Source: Candidatus Nanopelagicus abundans
Lineage (GTDB): Bacteria; Actinomycetota; Actinomycetes; Nanopelagicales; Nanopelagicaceae
Assembly (NCBI RefSeq): GCF_002288305.1
Contig: NZ_CP016779.1
Span: 1 to 64,000, forward strand
DNA length: 64,000 bases
Reading direction: 5' to 3'
Shown here: one piece after another, positions 10,704-20,722 of the stretch
Position numbering within the stretch: the first letter of the stretch is position 1
Layout: every line of letters begins with the position of its first letter
Made by a program: the position numbers and the translations under genes
Notes under the pieces: generated by a model
Database searches by the model: none
The model's input: only the letters and a program-made list of their open reading frames with translations
Told to the model about the DNA's origin: nothing

Positions 10704-12533
10704 ATGGCCAGAGCAGTAGGAATTGATTTAGGAACAACTAATAGTTGCGTATCAGTATTAGAGGCTGGTGAGCCAACTGTTATTGCAAACGCAGAGGGCG
10801 CTAGAACAACACCATCAATAGTTGCCTTTGCAAAAAATGGTGAGGTATTAGTTGGTGAAGTAGCTAAGAGACAATCTGTCACAAACGTTGAGCGAACAAT
10901 TCGCTCCGTTAAAAGACACATGGGTACTAACTGGACTCAAGATGTTGATGGCAAGAAGTACACACCACAAGAAATTAGCGCACGTATTTTAATGAAATTA
11001 AAGCGCGATGCTGAAAGTTATTTAGGTGAGGCTGTATCAGATGCTGTAATTACTGTGCCGGCATACTTTAATGATGCACAAAGACAAGCAACTAAAGAAG
11101 CTGGTGAGATTGCCGGGCTTAATGTGCTTCGAATTGTTAACGAGCCAACAGCTGCTGCGCTCGCCTATGGTTTAGATAAAGGTGATAAAGAACAAACCAT
11201 ATTAGTTTTCGACTTAGGTGGTGGAACCTTTGACGTTTCTTTACTAGAAATTGGTGAGGGCGTAGTAGAGGTTAAAGCAACTAATGGAGATAACAATCTC
11301 GGTGGCGATGATTGGGATCAAGCACTAGTTGATCACCTAGTTAAAACTTTTGCTGCTAAAAATGGTATCGATTTAACAAAAGATAAAATGGCAATGCAAA
11401 GAGTTCGCGAAGCTGCAGAGAAAGCAAAGATTGAACTTTCATCCTCTGCTCAAACTTCTGTTAACTTGCCATACATAACAGTTGATACTGAAAAGAATCC
11501 TCTTTTCTTAGATGAGACTGTTACTCGCGCTCAATTTCAAGGATTAACTGCAGATCTATTAGAGCGATGCAAGAAGCCATTTCAGTCAGTATTAAAAGAT
11601 GCGGGTATTCCAATCGCTGATATTGACCATGTGGTTCTAGTTGGTGGATCAACTCGTATGCCAGCAGTTGTTGATTTAGTTAAATCATTAACCGGTGGAC
11701 AAGAGCCAAACAAGGGTGTTAACCCAGATGAGGTTGTGGCAGTTGGCGCAGCTCTACAAGCTGGTGTGCTTAAAGGTGAAGTAAAAGACGTGTTATTACT
11801 TGATGTAACACCGCTATCACTTGGTATTGAAACCAAAGGTGGTGTATTTACCAAGCTAATAGAGCGAAATACCACTATCCCAACTAAGCGCAGTGAGATC
11901 TTCTCAACAGCTGATGACAATCAACCTGCGGTGCAAATTCAAGTATTCCAAGGTGAGCGCGAGATGGCTGCTTACAACAAAAAACTTGGCATGTTTGAAT
12001 TAACTGGATTACCACCAGCACCAAGAGGTATTCCTCAAATCGAAGTTACATTTGATATTGATGCAAATGGAATTGTTCATGTGTCAGCAAAAGATCTAGG
12101 AACTGGCAAAGAACAAAAGATGACTATTACCGGTGGCTCTGCATTATCTAAAGATGATATCGAGCGAATGATGAAGGATGCAGAATCACACGCTGATGAA
12201 GATAAGCAGCGCCGTGAGGAAGCAGATGTCAGAAACTCTGGTGACTCACTTGTTTATCAAACAGAGAAGTTCTTAAAAGATAACGCCGATAAATTCAATG
12301 AAGGTGATAATGCTACTAAAAAGAGTGAACTAGATACTGCAATCACAGAGCTTAAGAAAACTCTCGAAGGTAGTGATATCTCAGCAATTAAGAGCGCTAC
12401 TGAAAAAGTTTCTGAAATCAGTCAGCAATTAGGTGCTGCGCTATACGCTGCAAATGCTGCGCAGGCTCCAGCAGGAGACACACCAGTAGATGACGCTGTG
12501 CAGGATGCTGAAGTTGTAGATGAGCAAAAATAA
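10704..12533 (+). CDS. dnaK: Molecular chaperone DnaK (Hsp70)
   Basis: DnaK is the ATP-dependent Hsp70 chaperone. The 609-residue protein begins [17 protein letters not shown]. It shows the Hsp70 signatures [14 protein letters not shown] and [13 protein letters not shown], the linker [15 protein letters not shown], a substrate-binding domain and an alpha-helical lid ending in an Ala/Asp-rich acidic tail. It lacks the roughly 24-residue insertion in the first subdomain typical of Gram-negative DnaK. A strong CAGGAGGAAAG ribosome site precedes the ATG. It is the first gene of the HspR-regulated operon and overlaps grpE by one base. Confidence 0.99.
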   Translation: MARAVGIDLGTTNSCVSVLEAGEPTVIANAEGARTTPSIVAFAKNGEVLVGEVAKRQSVTNVERTIRSVKRHMGTNWTQDVDGKKYTPQEISARILMKLKRDAESYLGEAVSDAVITVPAYFNDAQRQATKEAGEIAGLNVLRIVNEPTAAALAYGLDKGDKEQTILVFDLGGGTFDVSLLEIGEGVVEVKATNGDNNLGGDDWDQALVDHLVKTFAAKNGIDLTKDKMAMQRVREAAEKAKIELSSSAQTSVNLPYITVDTEKNPLFLDETVTRAQFQGLTADLLERCKKPFQSVLKDAGIPIADIDHVVLVGGSTRMPAVVDLVKSLTGGQEPNKGVNPDEVVAVGAALQAGVLKGEVKDVLLLDVTPLSLGIETKGGVFTKLIERNTTIPTKRSEIFSTADDNQPAVQIQVFQGEREMAAYNKKLGMFELTGLPPAPRGIPQIEVTFDIDANGIVHVSAKDLGTGKEQKMTITGGSALSKDDIERMMKDAESHADEDKQRREEADVRNSGDSLVYQTEKFLKDNADKFNEGDNATKKSELDTAITELKKTLEGSDISAIKSATEKVSEISQQLGAALYAANAAQAPAGDTPVDDAVQDAEVVDEQK

Positions 12534-13036
12534 TGAGTGATGAAAACATTGCTGCATCAGATAAGGAGTTATCTGATGCAGTTAATGAAGCATTAAGTGA
12601 AGCAACTGTTGAAGTTGATGAGGTAACAACACTTACTGCGGACCTGCAACGAGTGCAGGCCGAGTATGCAAATTATCGAAAGCGAGTAGATCGCGATCGT
12701 GCATCTACTACTGAATTTGCTTTTGCTTCTGTATTAATTGAGTTACTGCCAGTATTAGATGATTTAGATAGAGCTGGCGAACATGGTGAATTAACTGGTG
12801 GTTTTAAAGCGGTCGCTGATCGCATAAATACAACTGTTGAAAAACTTGGGCTAACTAAGTTTGCAGATGCACCAGTCGCTTTTAATCCAGAGATTCATGA
12901 AGCACTTATGCATGAGACCTCAACGGATGTAAGTGAGCCAACTGCATCAAAAATATTACAACCCGGATATAAATTTAAAGAGCGGGTAATCAGGCCAGCT
13001 CGGGTAGTAGTAACCGACCCAGAAGCAACTGCTTAA
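12533..13036 (+). CDS. grpE: Nucleotide exchange factor GrpE
   Basis: GrpE releases ADP from DnaK. The 167-residue protein has an acidic N-terminus, a coiled-coil region (about 30-60, containing LQRVQAEYANYRKRVDRDR) and the C-terminal beta domain with FNPEIHEALMHE and PGYKFKERVIRPARV. Its ATG overlaps the dnaK stop codon by one base, so translation is coupled. It is slightly shorter than mycobacterial GrpE. Confidence 0.97.
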   Translation: MSDENIAASDKELSDAVNEALSEATVEVDEVTTLTADLQRVQAEYANYRKRVDRDRASTTEFAFASVLIELLPVLDDLDRAGEHGELTGGFKAVADRINTTVEKLGLTKFADAPVAFNPEIHEALMHETSTDVSEPTASKILQPGYKFKERVIRPARVVVTDPEATA

Positions 13037-13050
13037 GGGCGGTAATTACT

Positions 13051-13965
13051 ATGGCGGCTAAGGATTTATATGAGAAGGATTATTATCAAATTCTTGGTGT
13101 TGCAGGTAACGCTGACTCTGCTGCAATAAAAAAACAGTATCGAAAACTAGCTAGAGAGTTACACCCTGATAAAACTAAGGGTGATAAAAAACTTGAAGAT
13201 AGATTTAAAGCTGTCTCTGAGGCTTACGACATTTTAAGTGATAGCAAAAAGCGTCGCGAGTATGACGATGCGCGGCAAGCGTTTAAGTCAGGCAGAGTTC
13301 CACCAGGATTTAATGGCGGCAGTCAAGGTTTTAATGGTGGGGATTTCAGTGATTTATTTGGGCCAAGTGGAGATATCTTTTCAACATTATTTGGTGGCGC
13401 CAGACAAAGACATGGCGCTGATCTACAAACTGAAGCATCAATTTCATTTAAAGATTCAATATATGGAACTGAATTAAACCTACGTTTATCACCTACTGGA
13501 TCTGCGCCAACAAGTATCACAACTAGAGTGCCAGCTGGAATTAAAGATGGCGCAAAGATAAAAATTAAAGGACGTGGTGCGCCAGGAGCTGCTGGTCCTG
13601 GTGATTTATATGTATTAGTGCATGTAACACCTCATCCAATATTTTCTCGCAAAGATGAAAATATTCATTTAACTCTTCCAATTACATTTGCTGAAGCAAC
13701 ACTAGGTGCTGATATTTCTGTTCCAACACTAGATGGCGATGAAGTAACAGTACGTATAGCACCCGGTACACCAAGTGGGCGAACACTTAGAGTTAAAGGA
13801 CGTGGTGTTAAAAAAGGTTCTACTACAGGTGATTTAATGATTATTTTAGATGTAAGAATTCCGCAGCGAGTAGACGGTGAAGCTAAGCGAGCAATTGAAG
13901 AGTTTGCTAAAGCTACAAAAGATTTTAATCCAAGAGCTGAGTTATTTGATAAGGCAAAATTATGA
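13051..13965 (+). CDS. DnaJ-family co-chaperone without zinc finger (CbpA-like)
   Basis: J-domain proteins stimulate the DnaK ATPase and deliver clients. The 304 residues carry an N-terminal J-domain with HPD in ARELHPDKT, a Gly/Phe-rich linker (about 85-125) and two C-terminal beta-sandwich domains. There is no cysteine in the whole protein, so the four CxxCxGxG zinc-finger repeats of canonical DnaJ are missing. That makes it a type II (CbpA-like) protein, though it sits in the dnaJ slot between grpE and hspR. It may take the main DnaJ role, or a zinc-finger DnaJ may be encoded elsewhere. Confidence 0.94.
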   Translation: MAAKDLYEKDYYQILGVAGNADSAAIKKQYRKLARELHPDKTKGDKKLEDRFKAVSEAYDILSDSKKRREYDDARQAFKSGRVPPGFNGGSQGFNGGDFSDLFGPSGDIFSTLFGGARQRHGADLQTEASISFKDSIYGTELNLRLSPTGSAPTSITTRVPAGIKDGAKIKIKGRGAPGAAGPGDLYVLVHVTPHPIFSRKDENIHLTLPITFAEATLGADISVPTLDGDEVTVRIAPGTPSGRTLRVKGRGVKKGSTTGDLMIILDVRIPQRVDGEAKRAIEEFAKATKDFNPRAELFDKAKL

Positions 13966-14339
13966 GTGAGACAAATCAAATCCCAGAGGATGAAGCGGTT
14001 TATGTAATATCTGTTGCATCCCAATTATCTGGTCTTCATCCACAAACTCTGCGGCAGTACGACAGATTAGGTTTAGTTTCACCAAATAGAACTATTGGTA
14101 AAAATCGCAGGTATTCACTATTAGATATTGTGAAGTTACGTAATGTGCAGCGATTAGTTGGTGAAGGAATTAACCTAGCAGGTATTGCCAGAATCATGCA
14201 ATTAGAGGAAGCGGTTGCCAATATGGCACTTGAGGTTGCAAAACTTAGAACTGAGGTAGATGCACTGATTGAAGCAAATCCACCTAAAGCACTGGTAAGA
14301 CGTAGTGAACAAACCGTTGTTGTTTATCCCAAGAATTAA
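13962..14339 (+). CDS. hspR: Heat-shock repressor HspR (MerR family)
   Basis: HspR binds HAIR operators and represses chaperone genes, with DnaK as co-repressor. The 125-residue protein has a MerR-type winged-helix domain (YVISVASQLSGLHPQTLRQY, then LGLVSPNRTIGKNRRYSLLD) and a short coiled coil. The ATGA overlap with dnaJ couples them. HAIR-like palindromes at 10589-10639 are its likely targets. The C-terminal tail is basic. Confidence 0.95.
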   Translation: MSETNQIPEDEAVYVISVASQLSGLHPQTLRQYDRLGLVSPNRTIGKNRRYSLLDIVKLRNVQRLVGEGINLAGIARIMQLEEAVANMALEVAKLRTEVDALIEANPPKALVRRSEQTVVVYPKN

Positions 14340-14352
14340 TTACAAGTAAGGA

Positions 14353-14358
14353 TAGGCT
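14353..14358 (+). promoter_or_regulatory. Leaderless-type -10 element for pyrE
   Basis: TAGGCT ends exactly six bases before the pyrE ATG at 14365. With normal -10 to +1 spacing, transcription would begin at or beside the A of the start codon, giving a leaderless mRNA. No Shine-Dalgarno sequence lies at the right distance. Confidence 0.6.
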
Positions 14359-14364
14359 CACGAT

Positions 14365-14898
14365 ATGTCTGCAAAAGATCAACTAAAGAGTGAAATATTA
14401 AGTAAGGCTGTTGTGCACGGCAAAGTTATTTTATCCTCTGGCAAAGAAGCTGATTATTATGTTGATTTACGCAGAGTTACATTAGATGCAATAGCTGCGC
14501 CACTAGTCGGGCAAGTAATGCTTGAATTAACTAAAGATCTTGATTATGAAGCTGTTGGCGGGTTAACACTTGGCGCTGATCCAGTTGCAACTGCAATGAT
14601 GCATGTGGCAGCAAGAGATGGGCGAAAACTAGATTCATTTGTTGTTCGCAAAGCAGAAAAAGCTCACGGACTACAAAGAAGAATTGAAGGACCAGATGTT
14701 AAGGGACGAAAAGTTTTAGCAGTTGAAGACACCTCTACAACAGGTGGTTCAGTATTAACTGCAGTTGAAGCGTTAAAGGAGGCTGGCGCCATAGTTGTAG
14801 GTGTTGCAGTAATTGTTGAAAGAGGGGCTGCGCCAAAGGTTTTAGAGGCAGGATTTGAATACCGCGCTGCTTATCAATTAAGTGAGTTAGGTTTATAA
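14365..14898 (+). CDS. pyrE: Orotate phosphoribosyltransferase
   Basis: PyrE joins orotate and PRPP to give OMP in pyrimidine synthesis. The 177-residue protein contains the PRPP-binding loop VLAVEDTSTTGGS and the LTLGADPVATA substrate block, and it has the short length usual for actinobacterial PyrE. It appears to have its own leaderless promoter. Its stop overlaps the convergent DedA gene by six bases (TTATAA, 14893-14898). Confidence 0.96.
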   Translation: MSAKDQLKSEILSKAVVHGKVILSSGKEADYYVDLRRVTLDAIAAPLVGQVMLELTKDLDYEAVGGLTLGADPVATAMMHVAARDGRKLDSFVVRKAEKAHGLQRRIEGPDVKGRKVLAVEDTSTTGGSVLTAVEALKEAGAIVVGVAVIVERGAAPKVLEAGFEYRAAYQLSELGL

Positions 14899-15579
14899 CT
14901 TTTTTCTTTTTCGCTCTCGTAAAATTTCTAAGAATATTGGCAGTAAACTTAATAAAATAATTAAACCAATGATTGGTAGTAGATACTTATCTATCGAACC
15001 CTCAATCTTTTCTCCTAAAATATAGCCAAGAAGTAAAATCCCATCTGTCCAAATTATTGCCCCAATGACATTCCAAAACATAAATGTTTTTAGAGGTACA
15101 TTAATAATTCCAATCATTGGATTTATTAGTGTTCTAACAAAAGGTATAAATCTTGCAAGTACTAAAGCTTTACCAATTCCGTATTTTTCCAACCATTTCT
15201 CTGTTTGAATAACTCTAGCTTGTGTAAAAAATCTACCATCTGGGCGGTCAAATAATTTACGACCATATTTAATTCCAAACCAACGACCAACAAATGAACC
15301 AGCGATAGCAGCGATTGGTGCGCAAATAAAAAGCGTAATGGTTGGCAGTTGATTTCCATTTAGTAGAGCTGCCCCAGTTGCCGATGATGCAATACCTGCA
15401 ATAAACAAAAGTGAATCTCCAGGAAATGCCAAGCCAACTAATAATCCGGTTTCTGCAAATAAAATTGCCAAAATTCCAATTAGGCCAAGGTCGGTGACTA
15501 TTGAGTTCGCGTCAAAGAGATTCATCTTGGGGGTCAGGGTATCTGTCTTAGATGGGTAAATTAAGCGTGATTTATCCAC
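14893..15579 (-). CDS. DedA family membrane protein
   Basis: DedA proteins are integral membrane proteins of the DedA/VTT superfamily implicated in undecaprenyl-phosphate or phospholipid flipping. The 228-residue protein has the family block ETGLLVGLAFPGDSLLFIAG, then GRKLFDRPDGRFFTQ, the arginine-containing ARFIPFVRTLINPMIGI and a glycine-rich membrane segment. The start is GTG at 15579, supported by AAGAGGT six bases upstream; an internal ATG at 15525 is an alternative. The C-terminus is very basic. The flippase role is family knowledge, and its substrate is not visible from sequence. Confidence 0.9.
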   Translation of the reverse strand: MDKSRLIYPSKTDTLTPKMNLFDANSIVTDLGLIGILAILFAETGLLVGLAFPGDSLLFIAGIASSATGAALLNGNQLPTITLFICAPIAAIAGSFVGRWFGIKYGRKLFDRPDGRFFTQARVIQTEKWLEKYGIGKALVLARFIPFVRTLINPMIGIINVPLKTFMFWNVIGAIIWTDGILLLGYILGEKIEGSIDKYLLPIIGLIILLSLLPIFLEILRERKRKKL

Positions 15580-15677
15580 GGCATACCTCTTTATTTGTAA
15601 AAAAGTATAGGTATATGCGTAAACTCACCCGACATTAGTTATGCGCTCACAGTTGAGCCCTAATCAAGGAGTGTTAA

Positions 15678-17933
15678 TTGAATTCTGTCCAAGTAAGCGG
15701 AAGTAACCTCACCTACGTATATGTAATTTTAGGAATCTCACTTTTAGCTTTAGCTATTGCCTATGCCCTTAGGGCGCAGGTTCTCGCCCAAGGTGAAGGA
15801 ACAGTAAAGATGCAAGAGATTGCAACTGCTATTCAAGAGGGCGCTGCTGCATATCTTGCTAGACAATTTAAAACACTCTCTGTATTTGTTGCGATTGTAT
15901 TTGTTCTTTTATTTGCACTACCAGGAGATATGGAAATTCGAATTGGTAGATCAATATTCTTTTTAGTGGGCGCAGGCTTTTCAGCATTAGTTGGATATAA
16001 CGGAATGTGGTTAGCGGTTCGGGCGAATGTTCGAGTCGCTGAAGCTGCTCGTAAGAAGTCAGCGCAGAAAGCGGTACAGATTGCATTTCGTACCGGCGGT
16101 GTAGTGGGTATGACAACTGTGGGCCTTGGCCTACTTGGTGCTTCACTAGTTGTAATTATTTATAAAGAGGACGCCCCTGCCGTACTTGAAGGATTTGGAT
16201 TTGGCGCAGCGATGTTGGCAATGTTTATGCGCGTTGGCGGCGGTATCTTTACTAAAGCTGCTGATGTTGGCGCAGATCTAGTTGGTAAGGTTGAAAAAGG
16301 AATTCCAGAAGATGACCCACGAAATGCTGCAACTATTGCAGATAATGTTGGCGATAACGTAGGTGACTGTGCTGGTATGGCAGCTGATCTATTTGAATCA
16401 TATGCCGTAACACTTGTAGCAGCATTAATTCTAGGTAAAGCAGGCTTTGGTGATGCTGGCCTTATCTATCCATTAATAGTTCCTGCAATTGGAATTATTA
16501 CAGCAATATTAGGAATCTTCTTAACTAAATTACGATCAACGGATAAGACTGCAATGGATGCAATTAATAGATCATTCTTCACCAGCGCAATAATTAGCGC
16601 AGTACTTGTTGGTTTTGCTACTTTTACATATCTACCAAACTCACTAAGAAATATGCCTGGCTTATCTATGGAAGCGCAATCAGTGGATATTGATCCAAGA
16701 TTTTTCTCACTTGGCGCCGTATTAATTGGTATTGCATTAGCCGCTGCTATTCAGGTTTTAACAGGATTCTTTACTGAAGTTGGTAAGAGACCTGTAAATG
16801 ATGTGGCAGCATCTTCAAAAACTGGCGCTGCCACTGTAATTCTTGCTGGTGTATCAGTTGGATTTGAATCAGCTGTTTATTCAGCGCTGCTAATTGCAAC
16901 AGCTGTATTTGGTGCTTTCTTACTTGGCGGTGGATCAATTGTGTTATCACTATTCGCGGTCTCATTAGCAGGTACTGGATTATTAACAACTGTTGGCGTA
17001 ATCGTTGCGATGGATACCTTTGGCCCAATTTCAGATAACGCTCAAGGAATTGCTGAAATGAGTGGTGATGTTAAAGGAGAAGGTGCAAAGATTCTTACCT
17101 CACTAGATGCAGTTGGTAATACCACTAAAGCAATTACAAAAGGTATTGCAATTGCAACTGCAGTACTTGCAGCAACAGCTTTATTTGGTGCATTTACTGA
17201 TGCTATTAAAAACTCAGTACTTGAAAAAGGTTTAGTAGTAAAAGATCAAGTTCTTGAGTTCCAAGGCATATTAGATGTGGCAGATCCAAGAAATCTTGTT
17301 GGCTTAATTATCGGCGCAGCTGTTGTCTTTATGTTCTCCGGTCTTGCAATTAATGCAGTATCAAGGGCGGCTGGAGCTGTTGTAGTTGAAGTACGCGCAC
17401 AATTTAAAAAGTATCCAGGAATTATGACTGGCAAAGTTAAGCCAGAGTACGGCCGAGTAGTTGATATCTGCACACGTGATTCTCTGCGTGAACTTGCTAC
17501 GCCAGGATTACTCGCAGTAATGGCGCCAATTGCAGTTGGTTTTGGTTTAGGTGTTGGAGCCCTTGGCGCTTACCTTGCTGGAGCTATTGGCACAGGAACT
17601 TTGATGGCAGTTTTCTTATCTAACTCAGGTGGTGCGTGGGATAACGCTAAGAAGATGATTGAAGATGGAAAGTTTGGTGGAAAAGGCAGTGAGGCTCATA
17701 AAGCAACTGTGGTTGGTGACACTGTTGGTGATCCATTTAAAGATACTGCTGGTCCTGCAATAAATCCATTAATTAAGGTTATGAACTTAGTTGGCCTGTT
17801 AATAACGCCAGCAATTGTTGGCTTTACCTTAGATAATAATGAGCAGATAAATATGGCAATTGCTTTGTTTGCAACTGCGGTAATTATTTATGCACTTGTG
17901 CAAAATCGAAAACGCGCAACTGCAATCGGCTAG
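15678..17933 (+). CDS. hppA: Membrane-bound proton-pumping pyrophosphatase
   Basis: This enzyme couples PPi hydrolysis to H+ (or Na+) pumping across the membrane. The 751-residue protein has about 16 membrane segments. It shows the PPi/Mg binding motifs GADLVGKVEKGIPEDDPRN and DNVGDNVGDCAGMAADL, and the C-terminal GDTVGDPFKDTAGPAINPL. Lys484 in GNTTKA is the hallmark of the K+-independent subfamily; K+-dependent enzymes have Ala there. The start is TTG at 15678 behind CAAGGAG. A proton pump driven by waste PPi suits an energy-limited organism. Confidence 0.97.
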   Translation: MNSVQVSGSNLTYVYVILGISLLALAIAYALRAQVLAQGEGTVKMQEIATAIQEGAAAYLARQFKTLSVFVAIVFVLLFALPGDMEIRIGRSIFFLVGAGFSALVGYNGMWLAVRANVRVAEAARKKSAQKAVQIAFRTGGVVGMTTVGLGLLGASLVVIIYKEDAPAVLEGFGFGAAMLAMFMRVGGGIFTKAADVGADLVGKVEKGIPEDDPRNAATIADNVGDNVGDCAGMAADLFESYAVTLVAALILGKAGFGDAGLIYPLIVPAIGIITAILGIFLTKLRSTDKTAMDAINRSFFTSAIISAVLVGFATFTYLPNSLRNMPGLSMEAQSVDIDPRFFSLGAVLIGIALAAAIQVLTGFFTEVGKRPVNDVAASSKTGAATVILAGVSVGFESAVYSALLIATAVFGAFLLGGGSIVLSLFAVSLAGTGLLTTVGVIVAMDTFGPISDNAQGIAEMSGDVKGEGAKILTSLDAVGNTTKAITKGIAIATAVLAATALFGAFTDAIKNSVLEKGLVVKDQVLEFQGILDVADPRNLVGLIIGAAVVFMFSGLAINAVSRAAGAVVVEVRAQFKKYPGIMTGKVKPEYGRVVDICTRDSLRELATPGLLAVMAPIAVGFGLGVGALGAYLAGAIGTGTLMAVFLSNSGGAWDNAKKMIEDGKFGGKGSEAHKATVVGDTVGDPFKDTAGPAINPLIKVMNLVGLLITPAIVGFTLDNNEQINMAIALFATAVIIYALVQNRKRATAIG

Positions 17934-17972
17934 TTACTTTATCTTCCCCATCTAAATTAAGAAGGAAATACT

Positions 17973-20693
17973 TTGGGCACAAAGTTAGTAATAGTTGAGT
18001 CCCCCGCTAAAGCGCGCAAAATTGGTTCTTTTTTGGGCGATGAGTATGTAGTTGAAGCTTCAGTTGGTCATATTAGAGATCTACCTCAACGAGCCGCTGA
18101 TATTCCAAAAGAGTTTAAACAATTTGCTTGGGCAAAAGAGGGTGTAAATATTGAAGAAGATTTCGCACCCCTTTATGTAATTAACCCAGATAAAAAAAGT
18201 AAGGTCGCAGAGCTAAAAGAGTTAATGAAGGACGCAGATGAATTAATTCTGGCAACGGATGAAGACCGCGAAGGTGAAGCAATCGCTTGGCACTTAATTG
18301 AAGTATTGCGTCCAAAGATTCCAGTTAGGCGAATGGTTTTTCATGAAATAACTAAAGATGCTATTCAAAAAGCGGCGAAGGAAACTCGAGATTTAGATTA
18401 TCGATTAGTAGATGCTCAGGAAACACGAAGAGTATTAGACCGTCTTTATGGTTACAGGTTATCTCCAGTTTTATGGAAAAAAGTTATGCCAAGAATTTCA
18501 GCAGGGCGCGTGCAATCAGTTGCAACTAGATTAATTGTTGAGCGTGAGCGCGAGCGAATGGCTTTTATTTCATCGGCATGGTGGGATTTAGCAGCAGCTT
18601 GTGTTCCAGGTTTTAGCGCAAGGCTTTTATCTTTAGATGGCAAAAGAGTTGCTACAACCAATGACTTTGATTCAAATGGCGGTATTAAGGAAAAGTCTGC
18701 GTCAAATATTTTGTTATTAGATGAGGCTGCAGCTCGTGAATTAGTTCAATCATTAAGTAAACAATCTTTAGTTGTTAAATCACTTGAGGAATCTCCTAGA
18801 ACAGAGCGACCAAAGCCGCCCTTTACAACATCTACTATGCAACAAGATGCTGGATCTCGTCTTGGTTGGGGTGCGCAACTAACTATGCGAATTGCTCAAC
18901 GCTTATATGAAAATGGCTATATCACTTATATGCGAACTGACTCAGTAACACTTTCTTCATCATCTATTACTGCTGCTAGATCATCTGCGCAATCTTTATA
19001 TGGCAAAGATTTTGTGCCAAGTAGTCCGCGAGTTTATGAAGGAAAAACAAAAAATGCGCAAGAAGCGCATGAAGCAATTAGGCCAGCGGGTGAATCATTT
19101 AGAACACCTGGAGAATTAGCACCTGAACTATCACGAGATGAGTTTGCACTCTATGACTTAATTTGGAAGCGAACCATTGCCTCCCAAATGGCAGATGCTA
19201 AGAAGCAACAAATGAGAGTTGACTTTGATGTTAAAACTAAAACTGGCGCGGATGCAATATTTCGCGCTAACGGATCTGTAATTAGTTTTGCTGGTTTTCT
19301 TGCAGCGTATGAAGATATTGTTGAAGAAAAAGCAGACAGTGAAGAAGTAGATCGCAGACTACCTGCGATGAGTGTTGGTGAAAAAATTGAGGTAAGTGAG
19401 TACAGCTGTGAGGGGCATGAAACGAAGCCACCAGCAAGATATACCGAGCCAACTCTTGTTAAAAAATTAGAAGAACTTGGAATTGGGCGGCCTTCAACAT
19501 TTGCTTCAATTATGCAAACAATTCAAGATCGCGGATATGTAGCAAAGCGCGGACGGGCGTTAGTTCCAACATTTTTAGCATTTTCAGTTACAGGCTTACT
19601 TGAGCAACACTTTACAAAGTTAATTGATTATGAATTCACTGCGTCAATGGAAGAAGATTTAGACAAAATAGCAAATGGTGAAGAGGAGCGCGTTACTTGG
19701 CTTACTAAGTTTTTCTACGGTAGTGAAGACAGCCCAGGTCTTGCTGATTTATCAGCTGATTTAGGAGCAATTGATGCTCAAGCAATTAACACCATGAAGA
19801 TGGGTGAGGACATTGAAATTAGAGTGGGAAGATTTGGCGCATATCTGCAACAAGGATTAGGAGACGCTAGAAAGTTTGCCAACATTCCAGAACAGATGGC
19901 GCCAGATGAATTAACACTTCCTATTGCAATTGAATTACTCGCTAAACCATCAGGTGAGCGAAAATTAGGAGTAGATCCACAAACAGGTCTTGAAGTAATC
20001 GCTAAGTCTGGCAGATTCGGTGCTTACATTACTGAAGTATTTCCTGAAGAAATTGTTGAAGAGGGTGCTAAGAAAAAGAGAAAAAAGAAAGATGCACCAA
20101 AACCTAAAACTGCATCATTATTATCAACAATGTCATTAGATACTGTTGATTTATCAGATGCACTCAGATTGTTATCACTTCCTAGATCACTTGGAAGTTA
20201 TGAAGATGAAATTATTACAGTTCAAAATGGTCGCTACGGTCCATATATGAAACACGGCGCAGACTCTCGCACATTAACAAGTGAAGACCAATTATTTTCA
20301 ATTATGTTAGATGAAGCAATTGAAATATATAAACAACCAAAGGTCAGGCGCCGCGGTGTTGCAAAGCCACCACTTAAAGAGTTGGGTAAAGATCCACAAA
20401 CAAGTAAAGAAGTAATTGTTAAGGATGGCAGATTTGGTGTTTACGTAACTGATGGTGAAACAAATGCAACTTTGCGCCGTGGTGATGCGGTTGAATTATT
20501 AACTCTTGAGCGAGCACTTGAATTACTTGCCGGCCGGCGCGCATGGGAGATTGAAAATCCTGGCGGTTCAAAAAAGAAAGGTAAGCGAGCTAAGAAGAGT
20601 GCGCCAACCCTTACTGAAAAAACTATTAAAGGCGCAGGTGCTAAAAAGAAGTCTAAAAAAGCGGCCACTGGTGTTGGAAATGCACCAAAATAA
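17973..20693 (+). CDS. topA: DNA topoisomerase I
   Basis: TopA relaxes negative supercoils by single-strand passage. The 906-residue protein starts with the TOPRIM block KLVIVESPAKARKI and EDREGEAIAWHL. The active tyrosine is Tyr319 in YITYMRTDS. The C-terminal third has no zinc fingers but carries repeated GRFGAY/GRYGPY modules (about 610, 680, 750 and 820) and a long Lys-rich tail, the actinobacterial pattern. The start is TTG at 17973 after AAGAAGGAA. topA, tmk and holB follow one another, a common actinobacterial order. Confidence 0.98.
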   Translation: MGTKLVIVESPAKARKIGSFLGDEYVVEASVGHIRDLPQRAADIPKEFKQFAWAKEGVNIEEDFAPLYVINPDKKSKVAELKELMKDADELILATDEDREGEAIAWHLIEVLRPKIPVRRMVFHEITKDAIQKAAKETRDLDYRLVDAQETRRVLDRLYGYRLSPVLWKKVMPRISAGRVQSVATRLIVERERERMAFISSAWWDLAAACVPGFSARLLSLDGKRVATTNDFDSNGGIKEKSASNILLLDEAAARELVQSLSKQSLVVKSLEESPRTERPKPPFTTSTMQQDAGSRLGWGAQLTMRIAQRLYENGYITYMRTDSVTLSSSSITAARSSAQSLYGKDFVPSSPRVYEGKTKNAQEAHEAIRPAGESFRTPGELAPELSRDEFALYDLIWKRTIASQMADAKKQQMRVDFDVKTKTGADAIFRANGSVISFAGFLAAYEDIVEEKADSEEVDRRLPAMSVGEKIEVSEYSCEGHETKPPARYTEPTLVKKLEELGIGRPSTFASIMQTIQDRGYVAKRGRALVPTFLAFSVTGLLEQHFTKLIDYEFTASMEEDLDKIANGEEERVTWLTKFFYGSEDSPGLADLSADLGAIDAQAINTMKMGEDIEIRVGRFGAYLQQGLGDARKFANIPEQMAPDELTLPIAIELLAKPSGERKLGVDPQTGLEVIAKSGRFGAYITEVFPEEIVEEGAKKKRKKKDAPKPKTASLLSTMSLDTVDLSDALRLLSLPRSLGSYEDEIITVQNGRYGPYMKHGADSRTLTSEDQLFSIMLDEAIEIYKQPKVRRRGVAKPPLKELGKDPQTSKEVIVKDGRFGVYVTDGETNATLRRGDAVELLTLERALELLAGRRAWEIENPGGSKKKGKRAKKSAPTLTEKTIKGAGAKKKSKKAATGVGNAPK

Positions 20694-20710
20694 TGGTCAC
20701 TAGGCGCAAG

Positions 20711-20716
20711 TAGACT
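20711..20716 (+). promoter_or_regulatory. Leaderless-type -10 element for MFS-tmk
   Basis: TAGACT is followed by six bases and then the ATG at 20723. There is no ribosome binding site in the gap after topA, so a leaderless transcript is predicted. Confidence 0.6.
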
Positions 20717-20722
20717 TACAAC

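Noticed and set aside
15581-15619. Imperfect palindrome (ATACCT/AGGTAT) between dedA and hppA as an operator
   Set aside because: Only six bases per arm with a long spacer in AT-rich DNA, and one arm overlaps the dedA ribosome site; chance cannot be excluded.
16771-17028. Reverse-strand open frame of about 85 residues inside hppA
   Set aside because: Low-complexity Gln/Leu-rich translation, no ribosome site, fully antisense to a conserved gene; it is a shadow frame. The same applies to other antisense frames, for example at 15868-16146 and 57383-57577.
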